38,979 nt of DNA from Ferruginibacter sp. (GTDB lineage: Bacteria > Bacteroidota > Bacteroidia > Chitinophagales > Chitinophagaceae), in assembly GCF_014377975.1 (NCBI RefSeq), contig NZ_JACMOO010000301.1, forward strand, positions 1 to 38,979, given 5' to 3'. Each line of letters begins with the position of its first letter. Within the stretch, counting starts at the first letter, position 1. Below the pieces are notes generated by a model that worked only from the letters and a program-made list of their open reading frames with translations, was not told the DNA's origin and ran no database searches. Of this stretch, positions 1-8,225 are shown piece after piece. The translations under genes and the position numbers were made by a program.

Positions 1-2
1 AG

Positions 3-76
3 TGACCTGGATTGGATTCGAACCAATGACCCCCAGCTTAGAAGGCTGATGCTCTATCCAGCTGAGCTACCAAGTC
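3..76 (-). tRNA. tRNA-Arg (anticodon TCT)
   Basis: Read on the minus strand this folds as a complete 74-base cloverleaf. The acceptor arms GACTTGG and CCAGGTC pair (one G-T), with discriminator A. The D arm contains AGCTCAGCTGGATAGAGC, the T loop is TTCGAAT, and the anticodon loop CTTCTAA gives anticodon TCT, reading AGA/AGG. CCA is not encoded: the bases after the discriminator are CT. The 3' end lies two bases from the window edge, so a downstream partner cannot be seen. Confidence 0.96.
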
Positions 77-86
77 TTTAATTTTT

Positions 87-95
87 GCAAATATA
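87..95 (-). promoter_or_regulatory. -7 promoter element of tRNA-Arg
   Basis: The minus strand reads TATATTTGC, a full match to the Bacteroidota -7 consensus TAnnTTTG. It ends 10 bases before the mature tRNA 5' end, which implies a very short 5' leader for RNase P. No clear -33 TTTG was found at the right spacing. Confidence 0.6.
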
Positions 96-281
96 GGGCA
101 ATTCAATTATTCACTTTGGGTGTTTTTAAAATAATGGGACGATTGCAAAAATTCCGCTGAATTAATTACCCATAACATTCAGCTTCGTTATTACATATCG
201 ATCGAATTAAATGAAAACAATGTATAAAATTTATATATATAAATGGCATCCTTATTGATCTTGAGGCCTTAAAAATTAATT

Positions 282-1574
282 ATGAGAATGAAACAACTTA
301 AAGCAACAATCATTTTTGTTTGCCTTGCACACATTGGTTTTGCACAAAATTTTGGTGGTCCCAAAAAAGGTTCGGCAGTCGGTTTTAGCGCTAACCTGGT
401 AGATTTTTCCGCCTCGGTTCCAAAAGTAGGAAAAGTAGATCCTGGCTTTTCTCTTATGTACTGGCAGGGTATTACCAGCCACATTGATTATTCAATTCGG
501 TACAATGGGTTGTTTACAGATTATCCTAAAGTAGCAGGTGTTACCAACAGCTATACCAACGAATTTGAAGGATCTTTTCACGCCCGTTTGCTGGAAAACA
601 ATCATTTGTTTATTCCATTTTTAACCGCAGGTATTGGCATCGGCAGTTATGGCAAAAACACATGGGCTCCTTATGTTCCATTGGGTGGCGGATTTCAATT
701 AAATATGTTTAACGAAGGGTACTTGTTTTTACAGGCCAATTACAGGGCAACCCTTGCTAAAGAAAAATTAGATAACAACATGTTCTATTCTTTAGGATTT
801 ACTCAAAATATACATAGCACAGAAGCTGCTCCTAAAATGGCGCCATTACCGCCGGTACCTGTTGTTACCGACAGAGATCATGATGGTGTGGTGGATAGTC
901 TGGATGCCTGCCCGGATGTTGCTGGCCTGGTATCTTTAAAAGGTTGTCCTGATACCGATGGCGACGGAATTGCAGATGCTGAAGATAAATGTCCGACCGT
1001 AAAAGGGTTGGCAAAATACCAGGGTTGTCCTATACCGGATACGGATGGTGATGGGGTAAATGATGAAGAAGACAAATGCCCCACTGTGGCCGGCGTTGCA
1101 AGATACCAGGGCTGTCCAATACCGGATACAGATGGTGATGGTGTAAATGATGAAGAAGATAAATGTCCTAAAGAAGCAGGCCCGGCATCTAATTTTGGCT
1201 GCCCGGTAATTGACGTATTAATTATCGAGAAGATAAAAGTGAGTGCAAAAAATCTTTTCTTCGCAACCGGAAGTGCTAAGTTGCTGGCTAAATCCAGTGT
1301 ATCCTTAAACAATGTGATAACAATTTTAACTGAAAACCCTGGTTTTAAAGTTGATATTTCAGGGTATACCGATAATACGGGTAAAGCAGATAAAAACCAA
1401 TTATTGTCAGAGGCAAGAGCCAACGCAGTGAAGACATATTTTGTAACAAAAGGCGTTGATGAAAGTCGGCTGAATGCTACAGGTTTTGGCTCAGATAAAC
1501 CTATTGCTGATAACAAAACCGCAAAAGGGCGTACCCAAAACAGAAGAGTGGAAATGACCGTTAGAAATTTTTGA
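282..1574 (+). CDS. OmpA-family outer-membrane protein with thrombospondin type 3 repeats
   Basis: 430 residues, probably anchoring the outer membrane to peptidoglycan. Residues 1-21 are a signal peptide ending FAQ. About 22-180 looks like a small beta-barrel (alternating aromatic strands), followed by a proline-rich linker near 186-195. Residues 197-308 hold four Asp-rich, Ca-binding-type TSP3 units (DTDGDG, EDKCP, GCP motifs). About 315-430 is an OmpA C-terminal domain with FFATGSA, the GYTDNTG loop and the closing NRRVEM; the Asp and Arg that bind diaminopimelate in this family are present. ATG at 282 and at 288 are both possible starts; 282 is kept as the longer signal. The gene stands alone and ends in its own terminator. 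Family assignment is firm; the physiological role is not visible. Confidence 0.93.
   Translation: MRMKQLKATIIFVCLAHIGFAQNFGGPKKGSAVGFSANLVDFSASVPKVGKVDPGFSLMYWQGITSHIDYSIRYNGLFTDYPKVAGVTNSYTNEFEGSFHARLLENNHLFIPFLTAGIGIGSYGKNTWAPYVPLGGGFQLNMFNEGYLFLQANYRATLAKEKLDNNMFYSLGFTQNIHSTEAAPKMAPLPPVPVVTDRDHDGVVDSLDACPDVAGLVSLKGCPDTDGDGIADAEDKCPTVKGLAKYQGCPIPDTDGDGVNDEEDKCPTVAGVARYQGCPIPDTDGDGVNDEEDKCPKEAGPASNFGCPVIDVLIIEKIKVSAKNLFFATGSAKLLAKSSVSLNNVITILTENPGFKVDISGYTDNTGKADKNQLLSEARANAVKTYFVTKGVDESRLNATGFGSDKPIADNKTAKGRTQNRRVEMTVRNF
1017..1169 (+). repeat. 87-bp tandem repeat encoding TSP3 units
   Basis: An 87-base unit starting TACCAGGG at 1017 recurs at 1104 with only a few, mostly silent, changes over about 66 bases. 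The encoded stretches (YQGCPIPDTDGDGVNDEEDKC) are identical. The near identity at DNA level points to recent duplication or gene conversion inside the OmpA-family gene. Confidence 0.85.
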
Positions 1575-1594
1575 TCAAACTAATTAAATAAAAA

Positions 1595-1622
1595 AGCCTC
1601 ACAATTTAAGTGAGGCTTTTTT
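1595..1622 (+). terminator. Intrinsic terminator after the OmpA-family gene
   Basis: AGCCTCAC (1595-1602), loop AATTTAA, GTGAGGCT (1610-1617), then a T run. The stem is 8 bp and perfect, preceded by an A run, so it may also work for the opposing ABC-F gene. The 180 bases from here to 1803 hold nothing else I can support. Confidence 0.88.
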
Positions 1623-1802
1623 ATTTTCAGGCAATAGTATTAATAAAAATTATTGACCTGGCAAATACAGCAGCTATGTGGAACTTCAGTGGCGTCGCAC
1701 TCTTCAACAATTTATCTTTGTGGCAGGCTTCCCCAATTTACTACCATTTACTGCAAGCTTAAAAACACGCAGTACAGCATCCCGTAAAACCTGGTACGCT
1801 TT

Positions 1803-3782
1803 TTATCCCATTTTTTCTTCCAGTTCCATCACTTTTTCAAATACTGTTTCGTATTCTTTATTTAAACCAATCAACTCTGTGGTTACTGATTTATATTCAG
1901 TTTCAGTTTGTTGAAATTTATCCTTGTTGCCATAACTCTCCGGCGAAGCCATCAAAGTTTCCAGCGCAGTTTTACGCTGGTTAAGCTGAGCCAGTTTTTC
2001 TTCTATCTGCTGAAAGCGGGATTTATTTTTCTGGTATTCTTTTTTTATCTCCTTATCAACCGGGCTGCGTTGTTGCGTAACTGACGGCATTACGTCAGCA
2101 GCAGTTTCTTTTTTAACGGGCTGTTCTTTATTATTTTTCTGCTCTATATTTTTTGTGCCGGATTCGGCAATTTTAGCCGCAGCAAGTCTTCTTTCTTTCC
2201 AGTCTTCCCACTCAGCATAACTGCCTTTAAACTCTAAAATTTTATGGTCTTCGATTTCCCATATTTTATTGGCAATCTTACTAACAAAATGCCTGTCGTG
2301 ACTAACAAATACAATACTTCCTTCATAATTATTTAATGAACCAATCAACAGGTCAACCGAATGTATATCCAGGTGATTGGTAGGTTCATCCAGCATTAAA
2401 AAATTGGCTTTACTTACAATTGTTTTTGCCAGTGCAACCCTTGCTTTTTCACCCCCACTCAATACTTTAATTTTCTTATCCACATCATCGCCGCTAAATA
2501 AAAAGCAACCGAGTAAACTTCTTAATTCCAGATCGGTTTTACCACTGCGGCTGTCTTTCATTTCATCCAGCACCGTATTGTTAATATTCAATGCCTCCAG
2601 TTGATGCTGTGCATAAAACGATTCATCTACATTGTGGCCCCATATCCGTTCACCTGTAAACTCTTCTGAACCTACAATCACCCGCAGTAAAGTTGATTTA
2701 CCTTTTCCGTTTGCACCAATCAGCGCTATCTTATCACCCCGGTCAATTTCGGCCCCCGTATCTTCCATAATTACCAGGTCGCCAAAGCTTTTTGAAACAT
2801 GTTTCAAGGTACATAAAACACGACCCGGCTGCTTATCTACCGAAAAGTTTATCCGCATATTCGGTCTTTCAATTTCCACATTTTCAATACGGTCCAATTT
2901 TTCCAGGCGCTTTACAATACTCTGTGCTGCAGCGGCTTTACTTGCTTTGGCTTTAAAACGTTCCACAAAACGTTCATTCTGCCGAATGTAATCCTGCTGG
3001 TTTTCATACGCCTTTTGCTGCATGTCTACCCGCAATGCTTTTTCTGTTTCGTAGTAACTATAATTGCCTGTATAAAAATGTAATTTTTGCTGGTATAGTT
3101 CCACTACTTTATTCACCATCCTGTCTAAAAAATAACGGTCATGGCTTACCATTACTACCGCACCCTGGTAATGTATCAGGTATTTTTCCAGCCATTCAAT
3201 ACTTGGTAAATCAAGGTGATTGGTAGGTTCATCCAGCAGCAGTACATCTGGGTGCATCAATATCATTTTTGCCAGTAAAACCCTCATGCGCCAGCCTCCG
3301 CTAAACAGTTTGTAGGGCTTATGTAAATTTTCATTGGTAAAGCCAAGTCCCTGTAAAATTTCTTCGGTTTTATGATGGATATCGTAACCACCCAATACCT
3401 CCAGTTCATGTAATTTTTCTGAGTAATCATGGGCCAGGGTTTCATCGCCGGTTCTTTCAAGTTCATGACCGATGGCTTCAATTTCTTTTTCAAGTTCTTT
3501 CACTCTTTCAAAGGCACCCATCGCAACTTCTAAAATAGAATCATCGGTATCAAAACTCAGCAGATCCTGGTGTAAAAAACCAATGGTGGTTTCTTTGCCC
3601 TGCTCAACAGTACCTTTGTTGGGTAAATACTGCCTCGTCAATACTTTTAACAGGGTAGATTTACCTGTACCGTTATAACCGATCAGTGCAATCCTTTCAT
3701 TGGGTTGTATATGCCAGGTGGCATCTTCTACTATCGTTCGGGCACCAAATTCAAACGTAACATTTTGTAATCCTAAAAGCAT
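1803..3782 (-). CDS. ABC-F family ATPase (ribosome-associated, duplicated ATP-binding cassette)
   Basis: 659 residues with two ABC cassettes and no membrane segment, the ABC-F plan; members bind the ribosomal E site and act in translation or antibiotic protection. Cassette 1 has Walker A GYNGTGKST (35-43), signature SGGWRMR (161-167) and Walker B with DEPTNHLD (184-191). Cassette 2 has GANGKGKST (356-364), SGGEKAR (442-448) and DEPTNHLD (465-472). The charged helical linker between them (about 236-320) is the P-site-tRNA interaction motif region, and 575-655 is a coiled coil. All catalytic residues are intact. Which subfamily (Uup, YheS or a resistance type) cannot be decided by eye. The gene is transcribed alone, divergent from the DUF3347 gene. 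Confidence 0.93.
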   Translation of the reverse strand: MLLGLQNVTFEFGARTIVEDATWHIQPNERIALIGYNGTGKSTLLKVLTRQYLPNKGTVEQGKETTIGFLHQDLLSFDTDDSILEVAMGAFERVKELEKEIEAIGHELERTGDETLAHDYSEKLHELEVLGGYDIHHKTEEILQGLGFTNENLHKPYKLFSGGWRMRVLLAKMILMHPDVLLLDEPTNHLDLPSIEWLEKYLIHYQGAVVMVSHDRYFLDRMVNKVVELYQQKLHFYTGNYSYYETEKALRVDMQQKAYENQQDYIRQNERFVERFKAKASKAAAAQSIVKRLEKLDRIENVEIERPNMRINFSVDKQPGRVLCTLKHVSKSFGDLVIMEDTGAEIDRGDKIALIGANGKGKSTLLRVIVGSEEFTGERIWGHNVDESFYAQHQLEALNINNTVLDEMKDSRSGKTDLELRSLLGCFLFSGDDVDKKIKVLSGGEKARVALAKTIVSKANFLMLDEPTNHLDIHSVDLLIGSLNNYEGSIVFVSHDRHFVSKIANKIWEIEDHKILEFKGSYAEWEDWKERRLAAAKIAESGTKNIEQKNNKEQPVKKETAADVMPSVTQQRSPVDKEIKKEYQKNKSRFQQIEEKLAQLNQRKTALETLMASPESYGNKDKFQQTETEYKSVTTELIGLNKEYETVFEKVMELEEKMG

Positions 3783-3823
3783 AAGTATATATAAAAAATT
3801 TATGGTTCAAACCTATTTGGCTG

Positions 3824-3831
3824 CAAAAGTA
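3824..3831 (-). promoter_or_regulatory. -7 promoter element of the ABC-F gene
   Basis: The minus strand reads TACTTTTGC, matching TAnnTTTG, 42 bases upstream of the ABC-F start codon. A -33 element at proper spacing is not evident. Confidence 0.5.
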
Positions 3832-3872
3832 ATTCAATCGGCAAACTATTTACCTAATTTGATGTTATGCCT

Positions 3873-3881
3873 TAGCTTTGC
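3873..3881 (+). promoter_or_regulatory. -7 promoter element of the DUF3347 gene
   Basis: TAGCTTTGC matches TAnnTTTG and lies 14 bases before the ATG at 3895, implying a short 5' UTR. It supports the internal ATG rather than any upstream start. Confidence 0.5.
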
Positions 3882-3894
3882 GAAAAGTTTTTAT

Positions 3895-4503
3895 ATGAAA
3901 AGTATAGTATGGGTATTGGTTATTGTAGTATTGGCATTTAGTATTTACTGGTTCAAATTCAGAACCGTTAATGGGGTTGAATCTGCTAAAACAGCCCCTT
4001 TAAAAGCGGGCAGAAACTCTTTGATTTTTAATAGTAGTATTGACACACTTATGACGGCCTATTTTGATTTAAAAACTGCATTTGTAGAAGCAGATTCTAT
4101 CATGGCCAAAACGGCTGCACAAAAGCTTTCGATTGTTGCCAGGGGTATCAAACTGGATGAATTAAAAAAAGATTCTGCCGGCATTGCAGAGAGTGCAGTG
4201 ATGCAGTTAAACGACATCAAGTCCAATACTGAAAGCTTAATAAAACAACCCAACCTTAAGGAAATGCGCCAGGATTTCAGGATGGTAAGCGAAAGCATTT
4301 ATCCTTTCCTGAAAACAATTCATTATTCAGGCCCAACATTGTATTGGCAAAATTGTCCAATGGCGTTTGGCGAAGGAAAAGAAGCCGCGTGGATTAGTAA
4401 CACTGCCGAAATCGTAAACCCCTATCTTGGAAAAAAAGACCCTGAATTTAGGGCTTCCATGTTACACTGCGGCGAAACGAAGGATAGTATTGTGGCACGA
4501 TAA
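3895..4503 (+). CDS. DUF3347 domain protein, membrane-anchored
   Basis: 202 residues. A hydrophobic N-terminal segment (about 3-20) followed by KFR looks like a signal anchor or an uncleaved signal. The rest is helical, with the DUF3347 pattern: a helix beginning LMTAYFDLKTAFVEAD, then C-terminal CPMAFGEG (Cys154), the WISN motif, NPYLGK and SMLHCGE (Cys192). In this family the two Cys motifs accompany metal efflux or copper-resistance proteins, so periplasmic metal binding is plausible but inferred; no efflux gene lies nearby. An open frame extends upstream to 3700, but that part overlaps the ABC-F gene antisense and the promoter, so the ATG at 3895 was chosen. Confidence 0.82.
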   Translation: MKSIVWVLVIVVLAFSIYWFKFRTVNGVESAKTAPLKAGRNSLIFNSSIDTLMTAYFDLKTAFVEADSIMAKTAAQKLSIVARGIKLDELKKDSAGIAESAVMQLNDIKSNTESLIKQPNLKEMRQDFRMVSESIYPFLKTIHYSGPTLYWQNCPMAFGEGKEAAWISNTAEIVNPYLGKKDPEFRASMLHCGETKDSIVAR

Positions 4504-4566
4504 AAACTAAGTAAAATTAATAATTAAAAACATAAACTTAACCCTCACACTTTACAACAAACCTTT

Positions 4567-4590
4567 AATCAGTATCATGAATCAGTATCA
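4567..4590 (+). repeat. Tandem 11-bp direct repeat with a six-codon ORF before the TonB receptor start
   Basis: AATCAGTATCA occurs at 4567-4577 and 4580-4590, separated by TG, just ahead of the receptor ATG at 4594. The junction creates an ATG (4577) opening the frame ATG AAT CAG TAT CAA CTA TGA, whose stop overlaps the receptor start codon. Either a recent slip duplication or a translational coupling element. Confidence 0.55.
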
Positions 4591-4593
4591 ACT

Positions 4594-6948
4594 ATGAAAA
4601 TATATTTTTGTTTATTTTGTATGATACTGGCTTCTCTTTTTGCGGTGGCGCAAAAAAAATATACCATCAGCGGTTATGCGAAAGATCTGCAAAACGGCGA
4701 AACCCTCATCGGCGCTACTATTACAGTAAAAGGAAATTCGAAAGGCATTACCAGCAATCAATATGGTTTTTACTCTATTACTTTATTAGACGGAAATTAT
4801 GAATTGATTTGCTCTTACGCCGGCTATCAGCCAAAAATAACCGAAGTAAAACTTGATGCCGATCAGTCATTAAATTTTGACCTGATTACAAGGTCTGCCC
4901 TTCAGGAAGTAGTTATCACCGCTAAAAAAACAGATGGTAATGTAAAAAATGCACAGATGGGAAAGTTTGTATTACCCATAGAACAGATTAAAGCCATACC
5001 CGCTTTTTTAGGAGAAGTTGATCTTTTAAAGACCATACAATTATTGCCGGGTGTTCGCAATGCGGGCGAAGGAAGTGCAGGCATTTATGTTCGTGGTGGC
5101 GGACCAGATCAGAACCTGATTATGCTGGATGATGCCATTGTTTACAACACCGGCCATTTATTTGGATTCTTTTCTATCTTTAACTCCGATGCCATCAAAA
5201 ATGTTTCTTTAATAAAAGGAGGAATGCCCGCCCAATATGGTGGCCGCTTATCAAGCGTGCTGGATATTTCGATGAAAGAAGGCAATGATAAAAAATTTCA
5301 GGTAGAAGGGGGGATAGGATTGATTGCTTCCCGCATTTCTATCCAGGGACCTATTAAAAAAAATAAAGCTTCTTTTATTATTTCTGCAAGAAGAACGTAT
5401 ATAGACGCTCTTACAAAACCTTTTATAAAAAAGACCAGCCAGTTCTATGGTTCAGGTTATTATTTTTACGATCTGAATGCTAAAATGAATTATAAATTCT
5501 CTGAAAAAGACCGGTTGTATATCAGCGGGTACTTTGGAAGGGATGTGTTTAATTTTGTAAATGGTAAAAGAAGTCTTGATGTAAATATTCCCTGGGGAAA
5601 TGCAACCGGCACGGTACGTTACAATCATGTTTTTAATAAGCGCCTGTTTGGCAATACTTCATTTGTATTTAATAATTATAATTTTTCGTTTCAGGCAGCT
5701 CAAAGTAATTTTAAAATAAAACTTGCGTCGGGCATCCGGGATGTAACCCTTAAACAGGATTTTGATTTGTACCCGTTTACGAATCATAAAATAAAGTTTG
5801 GGGGTTTGTATACTTATCACAAATTTACACCGTCAGTTGTAAGCGGTATGCAGGATACGGTTGTTTTTAAACCGCAGAATCCGCAGGCCAAATTTGCACA
5901 TGAGGCCGCAGTTTATTTGCAGGATGACTGGGATGTTAGTTACAAAATTAAAATAAATGCGGGCCTGCGTTATAGCTGGTTTCAGCAGATTGGCCCTTAT
6001 AATATTTATACTACCGATGCCAACGGTAACCGCACAGACAGTACAAAATTCAGTAACGGACAGCCGGTAAAAACCTATGGCGGATTAGAACCAAGGTTTA
6101 CTTTAAGATATGGCATCAATGATGAAACATCCATTAAAGCATCGGTAACAAGAAACCTGCAGTACATACATCTTGTAAGTAATTCTGGCAGTACTTTGCC
6201 AACCGATTTGTGGGTACCGAGTACCTATAAGGTAAAGCCTCAGATAAGCTGGCTTTATGCCGCAGGCCTGTTTAAAAACTTTAATAATAACACGTTTGAA
6301 ACCTCCGTGGAACTGTACTACAAGAGTATGCAAAACCAGATTGAATACGAGGAAGGTTATACACCCAATACGCTGGAAGATACAGAGAAGTTTTTTACCT
6401 TCGGCAAGGGATGGAGTTATGGCAGCGAATTTTTTATAAATAAAACAAAAGGCAGGCTTACCGGATGGATCGGTTATACATTAAGTTATACCTGGCGTAA
6501 ATTTCCTGCGCTGAATTTTGGTGAAAAATATCCGGCTAAGTACGATAGAAGACACGACCTGAGTGTAGTGGCGTTGTATGAATTAAACAAACGCTGGAAA
6601 CTATCAGCCACGTTTGTTTATGGCAGTGGCAATGCTACAACGTTACCACAACGTTTTTATCTTGTAAATGGAGTGCTTACACAGGAGTACAGCCGCATCA
6701 ACGAATATCGTTTACCAGCTTATCATCGCCTTGATTTTGCAGGAATTTATTCTCCTAAAAAGAATGAAGGTAGAAAATGGCATTCAGAATGGGTATTCAG
6801 TGTTTATAATGTGTACAGTCGTAAAAATCCTTACTTTATTTATTTTGATCAAAACGGAAGTGCTTATGATGGTTCACTAAAGGTGCAGGGTAAACAGGTG
6901 AGTCTTTTTCCCATAATACCGGCGGTTACATGGAATTTTAAATTCTGA
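4594..6948 (+). CDS. TonB-dependent receptor with carboxypeptidase-regulatory-like N-terminal domain
   Basis: 784 residues. A signal peptide (about 1-19, ending AVAQ) is followed by a CarboxypepD_reg-like beta-sandwich (about 22-105; GETLIGATITVKG, GFYSITL, YAGYQ). The plug domain (about 125-230) shows LLPGV, YVRGGGPDQNLIMLDD and the GGMPAQYGGRLSSVLDI turn, and a 22-strand-type barrel runs to the C-terminal aromatic NFKF. It would import an unidentified ligand across the outer membrane using TonB energy. No SusD partner is adjacent and the protein is shorter than SusC proteins, so a polysaccharide-utilisation role is not supported. It follows the DUF3347 gene by 90 bases and may be co-transcribed; that neighbour hints weakly at metal or metallophore uptake. 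Confidence 0.9.
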   Translation: MKIYFCLFCMILASLFAVAQKKYTISGYAKDLQNGETLIGATITVKGNSKGITSNQYGFYSITLLDGNYELICSYAGYQPKITEVKLDADQSLNFDLITRSALQEVVITAKKTDGNVKNAQMGKFVLPIEQIKAIPAFLGEVDLLKTIQLLPGVRNAGEGSAGIYVRGGGPDQNLIMLDDAIVYNTGHLFGFFSIFNSDAIKNVSLIKGGMPAQYGGRLSSVLDISMKEGNDKKFQVEGGIGLIASRISIQGPIKKNKASFIISARRTYIDALTKPFIKKTSQFYGSGYYFYDLNAKMNYKFSEKDRLYISGYFGRDVFNFVNGKRSLDVNIPWGNATGTVRYNHVFNKRLFGNTSFVFNNYNFSFQAAQSNFKIKLASGIRDVTLKQDFDLYPFTNHKIKFGGLYTYHKFTPSVVSGMQDTVVFKPQNPQAKFAHEAAVYLQDDWDVSYKIKINAGLRYSWFQQIGPYNIYTTDANGNRTDSTKFSNGQPVKTYGGLEPRFTLRYGINDETSIKASVTRNLQYIHLVSNSGSTLPTDLWVPSTYKVKPQISWLYAAGLFKNFNNNTFETSVELYYKSMQNQIEYEEGYTPNTLEDTEKFFTFGKGWSYGSEFFINKTKGRLTGWIGYTLSYTWRKFPALNFGEKYPAKYDRRHDLSVVALYELNKRWKLSATFVYGSGNATTLPQRFYLVNGVLTQEYSRINEYRLPAYHRLDFAGIYSPKKNEGRKWHSEWVFSVYNVYSRKNPYFIYFDQNGSAYDGSLKVQGKQVSLFPIIPAVTWNFKF

Positions 6949-8067
6949 TTACTGCTTTTCTGTTTTTGTTTTATGTATAAAACGAATGGTACCACTCTTT
7001 TTAAGATCAGATGAAATACGAACTTCATAACGTTTCTCTCCGTCTGTAACAACCATCAGCGCTGTATTTGGCGGGATGGAGCCTAAATTATCCGCATACA
7101 TAGTAAGTTCATTAATTTTATAATCTGTAGTTGCATCCAGTGTTAAACTGATCGGTTTTTCACTCAGCATTTTATGCGATAATATTAATTTACCATTATA
7201 AAAAAGAGAGATACTGTCGCCATCAACTGCTCCGTTATCATATAGGTCTACCTTAAAATTCTCACTAGTAATTTCAATTGTTTTTAAAACTTCACTGCTT
7301 CTTTTTTCAAAATTAGGATCGGCAATAACTGGTACAATTGCAACTTGCTTTTTTACTTCCGGTTCAATTTTTTCAGGAGTAGCTTTCAACAGCGGCGCAG
7401 ATTTTACAACTTCATATTTATTTGTCGCCAGCGGGGCTAAAGGCTTTATTGTTTTTGTAGCCGGTTTCACTTTGGCAACAGCAGGTGGAACAATTGTTTT
7501 TTTATTTTTATTGGCTAGTTTATTTCTATCCTGCACTTCAGGAATTTTAGCTGTAGGTTTTGGTCCTGAAAAAGGCGTTTGTTTTTTCGGCTTATTAAAA
7601 GAAGCGAGGTTTTTACTAAGCGTTCTCCTGGTTAAGGTGGTAGTACCGGTACCACATTCACCCGGTTGTCCGGGAGCTGTTTTCCAGGTACCTTTCATCT
7701 CTTCCTCATCGCCTTGTTTCTCATACGTTAAAATATGTGTCTGAAGGCAATCACTCCAGCCCAAAGGTGTTGATCCTTTTATTTTAGCTAACTCAGTCAC
7801 CTTTAAACTTTGGGTACTTTTATAATAAGTGCCCTTTAATGAGCAAATAACATAGTACTTTCTATCCTGAAAATAAGTGTATGAGTAACCGGTTACATTC
7901 GATCCTTTTATTTCTATTTCCAATACAAATTCGGTATTGTCACCACCCGTTGCAACAATATCTCCTTTACTATTGAAATAGCCACGCCACTGACCATTAA
8001 GTTTTTGTGCAATTCCTGCACAGTTAATCAACAACAGTAATATTAAAACAACTAAAACTTTTTTCAT
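6949..8067 (-). CDS. Secreted protein of unknown function
   Basis: 372 residues. The signal peptide is MKKVLVVLILLLLINCAGIAQ; the Cys inside the hydrophobic stretch could make it a lipoprotein, but no clean lipobox follows. About 22-150 is a beta-rich domain (KLNGQWRGYF, GWSDCLQ, MKGTWKTAPGQPGECGTG) resembling lipocalin-like or 'WG' sandwich folds by eye. About 155-245 is a Lys/Pro/Thr-rich linker. The last 120 residues form a second beta domain (FKVDLYDNGAVDGDSISLFYNGK, LTMYADNLGSIPPNTALMVV) of a type often seen at the C-terminus of secreted Bacteroidota proteins. Its stop codon abuts the stop of the convergent TonB receptor gene with no intervening base. Function unknown. Confidence 0.78.
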   Translation of the reverse strand: MKKVLVVLILLLLINCAGIAQKLNGQWRGYFNSKGDIVATGGDNTEFVLEIEIKGSNVTGYSYTYFQDRKYYVICSLKGTYYKSTQSLKVTELAKIKGSTPLGWSDCLQTHILTYEKQGDEEEMKGTWKTAPGQPGECGTGTTTLTRRTLSKNLASFNKPKKQTPFSGPKPTAKIPEVQDRNKLANKNKKTIVPPAVAKVKPATKTIKPLAPLATNKYEVVKSAPLLKATPEKIEPEVKKQVAIVPVIADPNFEKRSSEVLKTIEITSENFKVDLYDNGAVDGDSISLFYNGKLILSHKMLSEKPISLTLDATTDYKINELTMYADNLGSIPPNTALMVVTDGEKRYEVRISSDLKKSGTIRFIHKTKTEKQ

Positions 8068-8143
8068 TAGTAATTTTTTTACACAATAGGTATACAGAAA
8101 ATTTTGAAATCATTTACGCACGCTACTCTATACCCAGGTAATA

Positions 8144-8151
8144 CAAAGATA
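8144..8151 (-). promoter_or_regulatory. -7 promoter element of the 372-residue secreted protein gene
   Basis: The minus strand reads TATCTTTG, a full match to TAnnTTTG, 77 bases upstream of the start codon in the divergent interval with thrS. Confidence 0.45.
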
Positions 8152-8165
8152 TTTTAGATATGTTC

Positions 8166-8194
8166 TTGCATACCTAATAGTTTCGTTAAATTTG
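8166..8194 (+). promoter_or_regulatory. thrS promoter
   Basis: TTG (8166-8168), an 18-base spacer, then TAAATTTG (8187-8194) followed by C. This is one of the two places in the window where both the -33 and -7 Bacteroidota elements are at suitable spacing. The -7 element ends 31 bases before the thrS ATG. Confidence 0.65.
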
Positions 8195-8225
8195 CAATCT
8201 TAAAAATAAGAGAGTTAAATACAAT

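Noticed and set aside
878..1516. 212-codon open frame on the minus strand
   Set aside because: It is fully antisense to the OmpA-family gene, and its repeats are the complement of the TSP3 units. No domain is recognisable.
1678..1914. 78-codon plus-strand frame with a TATCTTTG motif inside it
   Set aside because: It overlaps the 3' end of the ABC-F gene antisense, shows no protein family character, and the motif has no suitable downstream start.
3700..3894. N-terminal extension of the DUF3347 protein
   Set aside because: The extension overlaps the divergent ABC-F gene and both promoters. The ATG at 3895 starts directly with a signal-anchor sequence.
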